A stretch of 19,687 nt of DNA, taken from positions 1-19,687 of the forward strand of contig JAKBAC010000047.1 of NCBI GenBank assembly GCA_021809365.1, given 5' to 3'. Below, one piece after another: positions 7,393 to 14,409 of the stretch (within the stretch, counting starts at the first letter, position 1; every line of letters starts with the position of its first letter). The position numbers and the translations under genes were made by a program. The notes beneath the pieces were generated by a model, which was given only the letters and a program-made list of their open reading frames with translations, was not told the DNA's origin and ran no database searches. Source of the stretch: Planctomycetota bacterium. Its GTDB lineage: Bacteria > Planctomycetota > Phycisphaerae > WQYP01.

Positions 7393-7521
7393 CTTCATCC
7401 CGTGGCCGCGTCGGAAGCTGACACGGCACCAATGTTGAGGGCCGCCGACCGGTCGCTTTGGTTTCGGGTGCGGCAAATCTGTGCGCGTGAATGATTAGAA
7501 TTTCCCTTCCTTCATTATTGC

Positions 7522-7542
7522 AATAATCGTCATGCGATTATT
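7522..7542. terminator. Hairpin at the tatA / membrane-protein convergence
   Basis: AATAATCG (7522-7529) pairs perfectly with CGATTATT (7535-7542) across a 5-base loop, and the right arm contains the TAA stop (7540-7538) of the minus-strand gene. It lies between convergent genes, which fits a transcription stop or mRNA-end structure. The stem is AT-rich and has no T-tract, so classical rho-independent termination is doubtful. A second, imperfect stem lies at 7405-7427. Confidence 0.3.
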
Positions 7543-8899
7543 TCCCGGCTGAAAAGTACCGCTGAATGACTTCGCGATAACGGGGAGGAATTTTCATCGT
7601 TGGGATGGGCTTACCCGTCGCCCAAGGTTGCGCTGGTCCGGTGGCAGTTCCCTGCATGTCTGGAATATCCATCACCATGGCGCGTTCCGCGTTTCCGGTA
7701 CGCTGCAACGTCTGCGGCAATGCGGCGTTGCCTGAACCCCGCTGCCCGACCGATCCACCATGAGCCTCGGATGCCGATGATTCCGTCGATGTGCCCGGCA
7801 CGCTGGATTTCAGCCATCCTGCATGCGTTTTAAGATACGCCTCAAGCTGCTCATTGAGCTTCTGCAATTCTGGAGCGAAATTCCCCCGCGAAGAGGCGTG
7901 AATCGCCTTTGCCGCCGCAATTAACATCGTGCCGGTCCTGGTGCCTATGCCGGGCAAGTGTACGGTAGCCATTATTTCCGCTTTTAACGCCGCGAGTTTC
8001 CGGCCCTGCGTTGATCCACTCGTGAGATTGTTGCCGCCGGCACCATTTCCATTTGATTTGGCCGACGAGCCGACAGTCGTGTTGAGCAATCCGCTAACTT
8101 CCTGCCGCAGTTTTTCCATCTTTTGCGCCGCGGCCCGCCGCATGAGTTGATCGTGAGTGCCGACCGCTTGCTCGGTTCGTCTGGCCGGCATAGTCTGCCC
8201 AGAACGCGAGGACGTTACACGGCCTGGTTGCGGCACTATGGAGGACATATTGGTTTTTGCATTACCCGAAAATGGAGCATGCCCATTGCGCTCGGATGTA
8301 TGCCACTGTATGGCCTGAGGCACACTCTGAATTGTTGGGTTCGTGGCCTCCGGTGCCGATGAGAGCATCGCTTTTCCAAGAACTGCGGTTATTAACAGCC
8401 CCAGCAGCAGCAAACCATTGACCGCCCATAGCCGAGAAAACACCGGAGCCAATTTTACGGAATTCCTCGCGGATAATAAGCCGCCTTCACATGCGCTGGC
8501 GGCTTGAGACAATATCCACCTGCTGGCCGCGTCGGATAGCAAAGCCCGGTTGCTATCCAGGTAATCCACCGCCGTTATAAATAAGCCCGGCTTCCGCAGT
8601 TGATCTTCAAGGTATACAGCTGAGTCGATCATGCCCGCCCAAGGCCCACGCAGGATGTTCCAGACGCCCACGCTTAAATTCAGCAAAATCAGCGCCCCGA
8701 TAATTGCCGCGGGCGACAGTCGCAATATCAGCATAGTTACCAAAAGTGGAAACGATAATATCAGACCGACCAGAATGCCGCCCGCGAATCGCCGCGCCGC
8801 CAGCCGCCCGTTCAAATGATACCGCCGTGCGCGAAGCGCGCTATGCACCGTATGAATCAGGTGCGGGGCATGGCCAGATTGTGCGGTTACGCTTTGCAT
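7538..8899 (-). CDS. Membrane protein of unknown function, 453 residues
   Basis: I do not recognise the family with confidence. Visible features: a basic N-terminus, hydrophobic spans at about 39-59, 64-84 and 157-178, and between the last two a roughly 70-residue segment with the pattern IDSAVYLEDQLRKPGLFITA. That segment recalls DUF4175-like envelope proteins. After residue 185 comes a long soluble part rich in Ser, Gly, Asn and Gln, with a helical stretch at about 245-265 (AAAQKMEKLRQEVSGLL). It ends in IPPRYREVIQRYFSAGK, a C-terminal style I associate, from memory only, with Planctomycetota membrane proteins. Topology is predicted as two N-terminal spans, one middle span and an extended soluble tail. 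A TACAAT 8 nt before the ATG and no Shine-Dalgarno site suggest a leaderless start. It is divergent from kdsA. Confidence 0.75.
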   Translation of the reverse strand: MQSVTAQSGHAPHLIHTVHSALRARRYHLNGRLAARRFAGGILVGLILSFPLLVTMLILRLSPAAIIGALILLNLSVGVWNILRGPWAGMIDSAVYLEDQLRKPGLFITAVDYLDSNRALLSDAASRWILSQAASACEGGLLSARNSVKLAPVFSRLWAVNGLLLLGLLITAVLGKAMLSSAPEATNPTIQSVPQAIQWHTSERNGHAPFSGNAKTNMSSIVPQPGRVTSSRSGQTMPARRTEQAVGTHDQLMRRAAAQKMEKLRQEVSGLLNTTVGSSAKSNGNGAGGNNLTSGSTQGRKLAALKAEIMATVHLPGIGTRTGTMLIAAAKAIHASSRGNFAPELQKLNEQLEAYLKTHAGWLKSSVPGTSTESSASEAHGGSVGQRGSGNAALPQTLQRTGNAERAMVMDIPDMQGTATGPAQPWATGKPIPTMKIPPRYREVIQRYFSAGK

Positions 8900-8907
8900 A
8901 ATAAATC

Positions 8908-8913
8908 ATTGTA
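8908..8913 (-). promoter_or_regulatory. -10 box of the 453-residue membrane protein gene
   Basis: TACAAT on the minus strand ends 8 bases before the ATG at 8899, so the expected transcription start falls on or within a base or two of the start codon. There is no Shine-Dalgarno sequence between them. Confidence 0.5.
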
Positions 8914-8931
8914 GACCAAGGGTGCCCACGA

Positions 8932-8961
8932 TTGCCAATTTCTTCTCCGTCCGGTTATCTT
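8932..8961 (+). promoter_or_regulatory. Possible kdsA promoter
   Basis: TTGCCA (8932-8937), an 18-bp spacer and TATCTT (8956-8961) would start transcription near 8968 and give a leader of about 30 nt. The -10 match is only moderate. Confidence 0.35.
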
Positions 8962-8997
8962 GACCATTGTGACAAGACGCTGAAAAAAGGAAAATTC

Positions 8998-9819
8998 ATG
9001 ACCGCTTATACCTTCTCCAATGTTGCCTGGAATCCGGATTCGGGGTTTCTGCTGATCGCAGGCCCGTGCGTGATCGAAAATCAGGAACTCTGCTTACATA
9101 TTGCCAGGACCACCGCCGCAATCTGCGCAAAGCTGGATATTGCCTATATTTTCAAAGCAAGTTTTGATAAAGCCAATCGTTCAAGCAGTGGCAGCTTTCG
9201 AGGCCATGGTCTGGAACACGGATTGGAAATTCTGCGCCGAGTCAAAGAGACCGTCGGCGTTCCAATCACCACGGACGTGCATGAATGCGATCAGGTGGCC
9301 GCAGTAACGCGCGTCGCGGATATTATTCAGATACCGGCGTTTTTGTGTCGGCAGACTGATCTTCTGATTGCGGCGGGCGAAAGCGGCAAGGCTGTGAATG
9401 TCAAAAAAGGTCAGTTTATGGCCCCTTGGGAAATGAAAAACGTGGTCGATAAAATCCGCGCCACCGGCAATCAGCAGGTCATGCTGACAGAACGTGGAAC
9501 TTTTTTTGGCTATAACCGCCTCGTCAATGACATGACCGGAATTCCACAGATGCAGGCTTTGGGAGTACCGGTGATTTTTGATGCCACACATTCCACCCAG
9601 CTCCCCGGCGGATTGGGAACCGCCACCGGCGGCCAAAGGCAATATGTCGGACTGCTGGCCAACGCCGCCACTGCCACGGGCGTAGATGGGTTGTTCGTAG
9701 AAGTTCACCCCAACCCGGAAAGTAGTCCATCGGACGCCGCGACGATTTATCCCCTGGACCAGCTTGAACGTTTACTCACACGCTGCCTGGCCATACGCGC
9801 CGCACTGCGGCAAAAATAA
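8998..9819 (+). CDS. kdsA: 3-deoxy-8-phosphooctulonate (KDO-8-P) synthase, metal-dependent type
   Basis: Condenses phosphoenolpyruvate with arabinose-5-phosphate to give KDO-8-phosphate, the precursor of the LPS inner-core sugar KDO. The 273-residue product shows the family's IAGPC near 20-24, FKASFDKANRSS, TTDVHE, QIPAFLCRQTDL, NVKKGQFMAPW, DATHS and EVHPNP-SPSDAA segments. C24 in IAGPC, together with the His of DATHS, the Glu of EVHPNP and the late Asp, matches the metal-binding class (as in Aquifex). The E. coli-type enzyme has Asn in place of the Cys. ATG 8998 is chosen because AAAGGA lies 6 nt upstream and the protein then begins like its family; the frame itself is open from 8932. It sits between the unknown membrane gene and a LolA-like gene. 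Confidence 0.96.
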   Translation: MTAYTFSNVAWNPDSGFLLIAGPCVIENQELCLHIARTTAAICAKLDIAYIFKASFDKANRSSSGSFRGHGLEHGLEILRRVKETVGVPITTDVHECDQVAAVTRVADIIQIPAFLCRQTDLLIAAGESGKAVNVKKGQFMAPWEMKNVVDKIRATGNQQVMLTERGTFFGYNRLVNDMTGIPQMQALGVPVIFDATHSTQLPGGLGTATGGQRQYVGLLANAATATGVDGLFVEVHPNPESSPSDAATIYPLDQLERLLTRCLAIRAALRQK

Positions 9820-9894
9820 CCGTCAGCACCGGGGTTGCGAACAATGCGGGGGTGTCCCACACAACCAAACAATTCCCTCAACTGCCAGTTCCGC

Positions 9895-9900
9895 TATAAT
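9895..9900 (+). promoter_or_regulatory. -10 box upstream of the LolA-like gene
   Basis: Perfect TATAAT 75 nt after the kdsA stop. Transcription would begin near 9907, five bases before an in-frame GTG (9912) and about 128 bases before the ATG at 10035. No clear -35 hexamer is seen at 17 bp. Confidence 0.5.
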
Positions 9901-9911
9901 TGCCGACGGAC

Positions 9912-10034
9912 GTGAACTTGCGTGCCGGTACAATACGTCAGGCACGGATTGCTTTTGATTTGGACGGCACGTTGGCGCTGGATACACCCGCCAACCTCAT
10001 GCGCACAAAATATTCCGACAGGGGCCACGACAAG
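9912..10034 (+). other. In-frame upstream extension with a HAD-type motif
   Basis: The frame of the LolA-like gene is open upstream from its ATG to at least GTG 9912, in a region that reads RIAFDLDGTLALDT at about 9945-9986. This is the DxDGT motif I of haloacid-dehalogenase-type phosphatases. Nothing else of a HAD enzyme follows: within 50 residues the frame runs into a signal peptide. It is either a truncated HAD remnant (KDO-8-P phosphatase, the next enzyme of the KDO pathway, is itself a HAD protein), a true N-terminal extension, or a coincidence. The first reading is attractive but unproven. Confidence 0.35.
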
Positions 10035-10877
10035 ATGGAGCGACAATGCCTGATTCATTCCAATTTCCGGGCCGACATCCTGCGCTATTGTCCGGCGATT
10101 GTCGGAGTGTTGCTGACGGTGGCAGCCAACGGTGGGGCTTTTGCATCGACGCCGGCCCGCACGCCGGCCACAACACAAGCTCAAAAGGTTGTACCCGATA
10201 AGGCCAATACGCCGGTGCTCAATATTCTCAAGGCGCTGCAGCACCGAGGGTCCACACTGCATAATTTTCAGGCTCATCTGGTGGTGCAGGTACATCATTT
10301 GAGGACCGATGAAAAGGATATGAACATCGGGCATATATGGTATCGGCGGAGCAATGGCAAAACGGAATTTGACATCCGATTCAATATGCTGGTCGTCGAT
10401 GGAGCCATTGCCAAACGGCATGCGGATCATGATATTGTGTTTGACGGGCGGTGGTTGATTGATCGCAACGGCAGCGCAAAGATTTTCCGGAAAATTGAGA
10501 TCGCCCCGCCGGGGAAGAAGTTCAATCCCCTGCGACTGGGTCAGGGACCGATTCCGATTCCAATTGGGCAGGACCCGGTGGAAGTGGAAAGGGAGTTTCA
10601 CGTCCGGTTGCTGCATGATAAAAAAATGCCGGCAAATACGGTGGGGTTGCAACTGTTGCCGCGGGACAAGGCGGCGTTTACTTTTCTGGAAGTCGATTTC
10701 TGGCTGGATACCAAGACGTGGCTGCCGATAAAGATTATCCGCATTGATCCTGATGGCACCCCCACCACTGCGCTATTGACCAAGATGGTCATCAACCGGC
10801 CGATGCACCATGATTTTCATCTGGCCGCTCCGGGAGCGGGATGGACCGTACAGGTGAAACGTTATCGCCAAAATTAG
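10035..10877 (+). CDS. Exported LolA-like protein (outer-membrane lipoprotein-sorting type)
   Basis: With the ATG at 10035 the product is 280 residues and begins with a signal peptide (hydrophobic core about 20-33, likely cleavage after AFA at 35-37). The mature part has the alternating beta-strand and DGRWLIDR pattern of LolA-like or outer-membrane lipoprotein-sorting proteins. Its middle carries HIWYRRSNGKTEFDIRFN, then IVFDGRWLIDR, and a C-terminal FLEVDFWLDTKTWLPIKI strand pair. Such proteins hold lipids or lipoprotein acyl chains in the periplasm. The specific role is an inference. No Shine-Dalgarno site is obvious, and the frame stays open upstream to 9900, so the start may lie earlier. 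It follows kdsA by 215 nt and ends 2 nt before the R1 repeat. Confidence 0.65.
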   Translation: MERQCLIHSNFRADILRYCPAIVGVLLTVAANGGAFASTPARTPATTQAQKVVPDKANTPVLNILKALQHRGSTLHNFQAHLVVQVHHLRTDEKDMNIGHIWYRRSNGKTEFDIRFNMLVVDGAIAKRHADHDIVFDGRWLIDRNGSAKIFRKIEIAPPGKKFNPLRLGQGPIPIPIGQDPVEVEREFHVRLLHDKKMPANTVGLQLLPRDKAAFTFLEVDFWLDTKTWLPIKIIRIDPDGTPTTALLTKMVINRPMHHDFHLAAPGAGWTVQVKRYRQN

Positions 10878-10879
10878 TA

Positions 10880-11043
10880 AGGCATCGCGAAAAAATAACC
10901 TGAGCATTCTGGCTGGTTCTTTTGGCCGCCGGCGGCGTTGCCCGCTCGTTACAGAATCCATGCGGATATGCGCCTCGCGAGCGCCTTGCCGGCGGTCAAA
11001 ATTCCTGCGCCATAATTGCTCACGTTATTTCTTCGCGATGCCT
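10880..11043. repeat. R1 hairpin repeat, complete copy
   Basis: A 164-bp near-palindromic element. The outer arms, 10880-10906 and 11017-11043, pair at 25 of 27 positions (ends AGGCATCGCG/CGCGATGCCT). A second stem, 10920-10933 with 10988-11001 (TTTTGRCCGCCGGC), pairs at 13 of 14. The centre holds CTCGCGAG. Bases 10919-11043 are identical, 125 of 125, to the reverse complement of 19563-19687. It has no open frame and starts 2 nt after the stop of the LolA-like gene, in a convergent junction. It is either a MITE-like element or a REP/structured-RNA-type repeat; no obvious target duplication is seen beyond a possible TA. Confidence 0.85.
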
Positions 11044-11053
11044 AAGTGGATTG

Positions 11054-11088
11054 CCCCCCGCCGATGTGTCGCGTTGGGAGGCGGGCGG
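11054..11088 (-). terminator. GC-rich hairpin after the cupredoxin gene
   Basis: CCCCCCGCC (11054-11062) pairs with GGCGGGCGG (11080-11088) at 8 of 9 positions across a 17-base loop, directly downstream of the cupredoxin stop on the minus strand. No T-tract follows, so it is at best a partial terminator. With R1 next to it, the junction is very structure-rich. Confidence 0.25.
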
Positions 11089-11094
11089 ATCAGA

Positions 11095-11661
11095 TCAGCC
11101 GCCGAAATAATCAGGCAGAATTTTCTTATGGCTGCTGGGCGGATTGTCGGCGATAAGTGCGGGATCCGTGGTCACAATGATGATCCCCGCCATGGCACCG
11201 GGAAACCCGTGTACGCCGGGCCGATGGGCTGGTTGTACACTGTGATGATAAATTTTGGATAGTATGGCATGAACCGGACAGTAGTAGCTGTAGATACCGG
11301 GCTTGGAAATCACAACCCTGCAGGTGTGAACACCGGCCTTGGGACCGGTGGTACCCATGAGCATACCGGAATTGATGATGTTATCCGGAAGACCGGTTTG
11401 CCGATGGTAGCCATTGACCATGTGATCACCGGTGTCTTCATTTACAAAAACCACCGGTTGCCCCGGATGAACGGCGACCACCGATTCGACAAACGCATTG
11501 GCACCATCCATGTGGACGTAGACCGGTTTAAGCGATAGCGCTGAACCCGCCAATTGCGGCTGCGCGGAGAGCGGTCGCATGGGATGCAGCACCAGCAAAG
11601 TTGTGGTAAGAACGGCTCCCAGAATAAAGGAAGCCACACCAATTCTCACGGTTGGATTCAT
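11095..11661 (-). CDS. Exported cupredoxin-like (type 1 copper) protein with expanded ligand loop
   Basis: A 188-residue protein with an N-terminal signal-anchor (hydrophobic 9-25), then a plastocyanin/azurin-type domain. Visible are the strand VHPGQPVVFVNEDTGDHMV with a likely copper His, and GIYSYYCPVHAI with the Cys and second His. GAMAGIIIV carries a candidate Met ligand. In plastocyanin the Met follows the second His after four residues. Here 26 residues intervene, with four further histidines (HH, AH, VH). A copper electron-transfer or copper-handling role is inferred from the ligand set. GGAG lies 8 nt before the ATG. It follows the GT2 gene by 48 nt on the same strand, so the two are probably cotranscribed, although no shared pathway is obvious. 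Confidence 0.75.
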   Translation of the reverse strand: MNPTVRIGVASFILGAVLTTTLLVLHPMRPLSAQPQLAGSALSLKPVYVHMDGANAFVESVVAVHPGQPVVFVNEDTGDHMVNGYHRQTGLPDNIINSGMLMGTTGPKAGVHTCRVVISKPGIYSYYCPVHAILSKIYHHSVQPAHRPGVHGFPGAMAGIIIVTTDPALIADNPPSSHKKILPDYFGG

Positions 11662-11709
11662 TCACATCGCTCCACGCTAAAACCAATGGACCATGATGCA
11701 CGACCTGTA

Positions 11710-13251
11710 CTATACGATGGCGGCCGCGGTCGGGATCTCCATACCTTCATTTTGTGGACGGCTGCGTGCCAGCCACAGGCAATGGAGAGACAAACTACCT
11801 ACATAAAGATAGCCAAACATAAATATCAGCATGAAGGGAACGCATGATGCGGCTCGATTAAACCACAGGGCAATGAGCACGCACAAGAACAGATAAATTC
11901 CAATGGCCAGTTCCGCAAAGGGAATCCACCGCGTTTTATGCTTGAACGCGCCGGCCCGCGATTTCCATTGATCACGTGATTCGCCTTCAGCGACGCCGTA
12001 TTTCGGAGTGCGGATAAAATCGCTCTGATAGCCGATCAGCCCTTCTATCACCGCGACGGCGTTGGCGAGGCTGATCCCCATACCGATGGCCATTAGAAAG
12101 GGCACAAGCAGAACTCCGGCCAGCCAATTTTCCTTAAGCTCCCGCTGCGCCACAATATAAAATGTGCCGGCGGACAGGGTCAAAATGGCAAAAAGAAACG
12201 ACATGATCCCCCAGAGCAGAGGATAATTGGCGGAAAAAGAACCTGCCCCGGCGAAGCAAAACGCGGGGAAAAACAGTATGGCAACCATGACGGCAAGTGG
12301 ATACACCGCACCCGATGTGAGATGGAAGAACGCTTCAACTTTCACCCGCAGTGGGATATTGGATCGCAGAACGGAAGGCAGCAGTTTAATGGCGGTTTGT
12401 ACACTCCCTTTGGTCCAACGATGTTGCTGTTGCTTGAATGCGGTGATTTCCGGAGGTAGCTCGGCGGGAGATACCACGTCGCCCTTGTATTTGATTTGCC
12501 AGCCCTTCATTTGGGCGCGATAGGACAAGTCCATATCTTCGGTTAGCGTATCGTGCTGCCATCCGCCGGCATCGGTAATTGCTGACTTTCGCCAGACACC
12601 ACCGGTACCATTGAAATTTATATAGCGGCCACTGCGGCTGCGCGCGGTATGTTCAATGACAAAGTGCCCATCGAGAAAAATGGCCTGGGCGCGGGTGAGC
12701 AAAGATTGATTCCGATTCAGGTGTTCCCAGCGGGTCTGAACACAACCAGTGGCGGGATCGGTAAACTCATGGATGACCGCGCGCAACATGCCGGGGCAGG
12801 GAACAAAATCCGCATCGAAAATCGCGATGAACTCCCCGGTTGCGGAAAGCAGGCCATTCTCCAGTGCCCCGGCCTTAAATCCGCTGCGATCCGTGCGGTG
12901 TATATAGTCTACATTGAATCCCTTGTCCCGAAATTGCTGACATGATAATTGGGCGATATGCGCGGAATCATCTGTGGAATCGTCCAGTACCTGAATCTGC
13001 AGCAAATCCCGCGGATAATCCAAAGCACAGACCGCGGCGATCACGCGGTGTGATACATATCTTTCATTGAACAGCGGCAGTTGAACGGTTACGCGCGGCA
13101 GAGTGGAAAACGCGGTTGGTCTGGGCGGAATTTTCTTTGAGTTCCGATAGTACAAAAACACTTCCCAATACCGGTGCATACCATAAATGGTCAACACAAT
13201 CAGGCAGGTGAAGTAGAGTGTCAGCGGAACAACCTGTAAAATTTCCTGCAT
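11710..13251 (-). CDS. Membrane glycosyltransferase family 2, cellulose/mannan synthase-like (CslA/CslC type)
   Basis: A 513-residue processive beta-glycan synthase candidate. After one N-terminal membrane span (about 8-28) comes the GT2 domain with D90-D91 (VLDDS), DAD at 146-148, TED at 237-239 and the QxxRW motif (QQHRW, 275-279). These are the donor, metal, catalytic-base and acceptor motifs of cellulose-synthase-type enzymes. Four or more C-terminal spans follow (roughly 308-330, 350-372, 380-405, 450-475, 483-505). Stretches such as QLPLFNERYV and FKAGALENGL are closer to plant CslA/CslC and ceramide-glucosyltransferase-like enzymes than to bacterial BcsA, and there is no PilZ domain. 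The sugar used is unknown. It begins 154 nt after the HIT gene, so it could have its own promoter; AGGA lies 10 nt before the ATG. Confidence 0.92.
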   Translation of the reverse strand: MQEILQVVPLTLYFTCLIVLTIYGMHRYWEVFLYYRNSKKIPPRPTAFSTLPRVTVQLPLFNERYVSHRVIAAVCALDYPRDLLQIQVLDDSTDDSAHIAQLSCQQFRDKGFNVDYIHRTDRSGFKAGALENGLLSATGEFIAIFDADFVPCPGMLRAVIHEFTDPATGCVQTRWEHLNRNQSLLTRAQAIFLDGHFVIEHTARSRSGRYINFNGTGGVWRKSAITDAGGWQHDTLTEDMDLSYRAQMKGWQIKYKGDVVSPAELPPEITAFKQQQHRWTKGSVQTAIKLLPSVLRSNIPLRVKVEAFFHLTSGAVYPLAVMVAILFFPAFCFAGAGSFSANYPLLWGIMSFLFAILTLSAGTFYIVAQRELKENWLAGVLLVPFLMAIGMGISLANAVAVIEGLIGYQSDFIRTPKYGVAEGESRDQWKSRAGAFKHKTRWIPFAELAIGIYLFLCVLIALWFNRAASCVPFMLIFMFGYLYVGSLSLHCLWLARSRPQNEGMEIPTAAAIV

Positions 13252-13405
13252 CAGTCGTTATCCTGACGGCCCGCTTGGCCGCATTTCAAAACCAACAAAC
13301 ATTAGCGCCGCGTCATAGCTTCATACGCTGCATACCAGAACATGAGTTTAAGTCCTGTAAATGCGGTTTGCAATGGTGGCATCGTTAAACATGCGCTTTT
13401 ATGAA

Positions 13406-13879
13406 TTATTTGCTGGATAGCTTCGGATTATGACCATCGTCGTGAATTGCGTATTGATTTTGAATACGCACAATCAAGGATTTGGCGAAAGGAACATCCA
13501 GTTGGCCGGGATTCCACGGCACAAAAAAACCATCGCCGCTTTTCCGCGGAAGGATGTGGTAATGCGCATGGCCAACCGATTGCATGGCCTGCGCGCCGTT
13601 ATTCTGGAGAATGTGACAGGCCGGCGCATCGACCGCCGCGCATACAGCCCTGGCCAAACCAGGAAGCCGCCGCGCAATTTGAGCGCCGAGTTCTGGCGGC
13701 ATGTCAAAAATATTACCGACATGCTGTTTTGGAATCACCAGCGTATGACCGGTTACTACCGGACCAATATCCAGAAAACACAGGATAAGCTGATCTTCAT
13801 AAATTTTATGGCACGGAATTTTCCCGGCGGCGATTCGGCAAAAAATACAAGACGCATCGTATGACGAACTCTCAGACAT
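13406..13879 (-). CDS. HIT-family nucleotide-binding protein
   Basis: A 157-residue histidine-triad hydrolase or nucleotide-binding protein, related to Hint-type adenosine phosphoramidases. The triad HAHYH at 104-108 within VGHAHYHILPR is intact. N-terminal C11 and C14 (CIFC) and H53 fit the zinc site found in many Hint proteins. The substrate is unknown; the family acts on nucleoside phosphoramidates or adenylated compounds. It starts 44 nt after rpiB with GGAG 6 nt upstream, so it is likely the last gene of the sulfotransferase, Sua5-phosphatase, rpiB, HIT run. The C-terminal tail after residue 140 is polar and poorly conserved in appearance. Confidence 0.95.
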   Translation of the reverse strand: MSESSSYDASCIFCRIAAGKIPCHKIYEDQLILCFLDIGPVVTGHTLVIPKQHVGNIFDMPPELGAQIARRLPGLARAVCAAVDAPACHILQNNGAQAMQSVGHAHYHILPRKSGDGFFVPWNPGQLDVPFAKSLIVRIQNQYAIHDDGHNPKLSSK

Positions 13880-13923
13880 TTAAAACTCCGAACCCGGACA
13901 AGACCAGAATGCTGTTGGCGATA

Positions 13924-14409
13924 TTATTCGGGCTTAAGATTATTCAACGTCTGTTGAATATCCGGAAATAGCCGGCGCTCCAGTTCACCAATTTTTTCCA
14001 CGCGCCGGGCGTGGCGGCCATCTTCAAACGGAGACTTCAACCAGACGGTGACAATGCGGCGAATTAATTCTCCGCCGAGCAAATCGACCGCAAGGCACAG
14101 CACATTGGCATTGTTGTAGCGGCGGGAAATTTCCGCGGTAAGCTCATCATGGCATATCGCCGCGCGAATGCCGGGGATCTTATTGGCCACGATGGACATG
14201 CCGATGCCGCTGCCGTCCAACAGAATTGCCAACTGAGCTTTTCCGCGCACTACCGCCAATGCGGCGGGAACCGCGAAGTCCGGATAGTCACACGCCTTGG
14301 ATTCCAAAGTTCCGAAATCCTCAACTCCATGCCCCTCCTTGCGCAATTGGTCAAGGAGTGACTGTTTAATATCAAAGCCGCGATGATCGCAAGCCAAGGC
14401 AATGTTCAT
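13924..14409 (-). CDS. rpiB: RpiB/LacAB-family sugar-phosphate isomerase with altered active-site residues
   Basis: A 161-residue protein of the ribose-5-phosphate isomerase B fold, which interconverts ribose-5-phosphate and ribulose-5-phosphate. ACDHRGF (6-12) and the DGSGIGMSIVANKIPGIRAA segment (65-84) are clear family hallmarks. The usual catalytic Cys in CGTGIG is Asp here (D65). The His of the RxHNDAN motif is Tyr (SRRYNNANVL, Y98). H9 in the DHRG motif is retained. The enzyme may therefore use a different base, act on another sugar phosphate, or be inactive. The start ATG overlaps the upstream TGA by 4 nt and has GGAG just before it. Position after the Sua5-phosphatase gene mirrors ywlF in Bacillus. 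Confidence 0.9.
   Translation of the reverse strand: MNIALACDHRGFDIKQSLLDQLRKEGHGVEDFGTLESKACDYPDFAVPAALAVVRGKAQLAILLDGSGIGMSIVANKIPGIRAAICHDELTAEISRRYNNANVLCLAVDLLGGELIRRIVTVWLKSPFEDGRHARRVEKIGELERRLFPDIQQTLNNLKPE

Noticed and set aside
7405..7427. Imperfect stem after tatA as a rho-independent terminator.
   Set aside because: One mismatch in an 8-bp stem and no T-tract follows.
10880..11043. R1 as a CRISPR repeat or a tRNA-like RNA.
   Set aside because: Only two copies far apart, no spacers, no cas genes, and no cloverleaf or anticodon arm.
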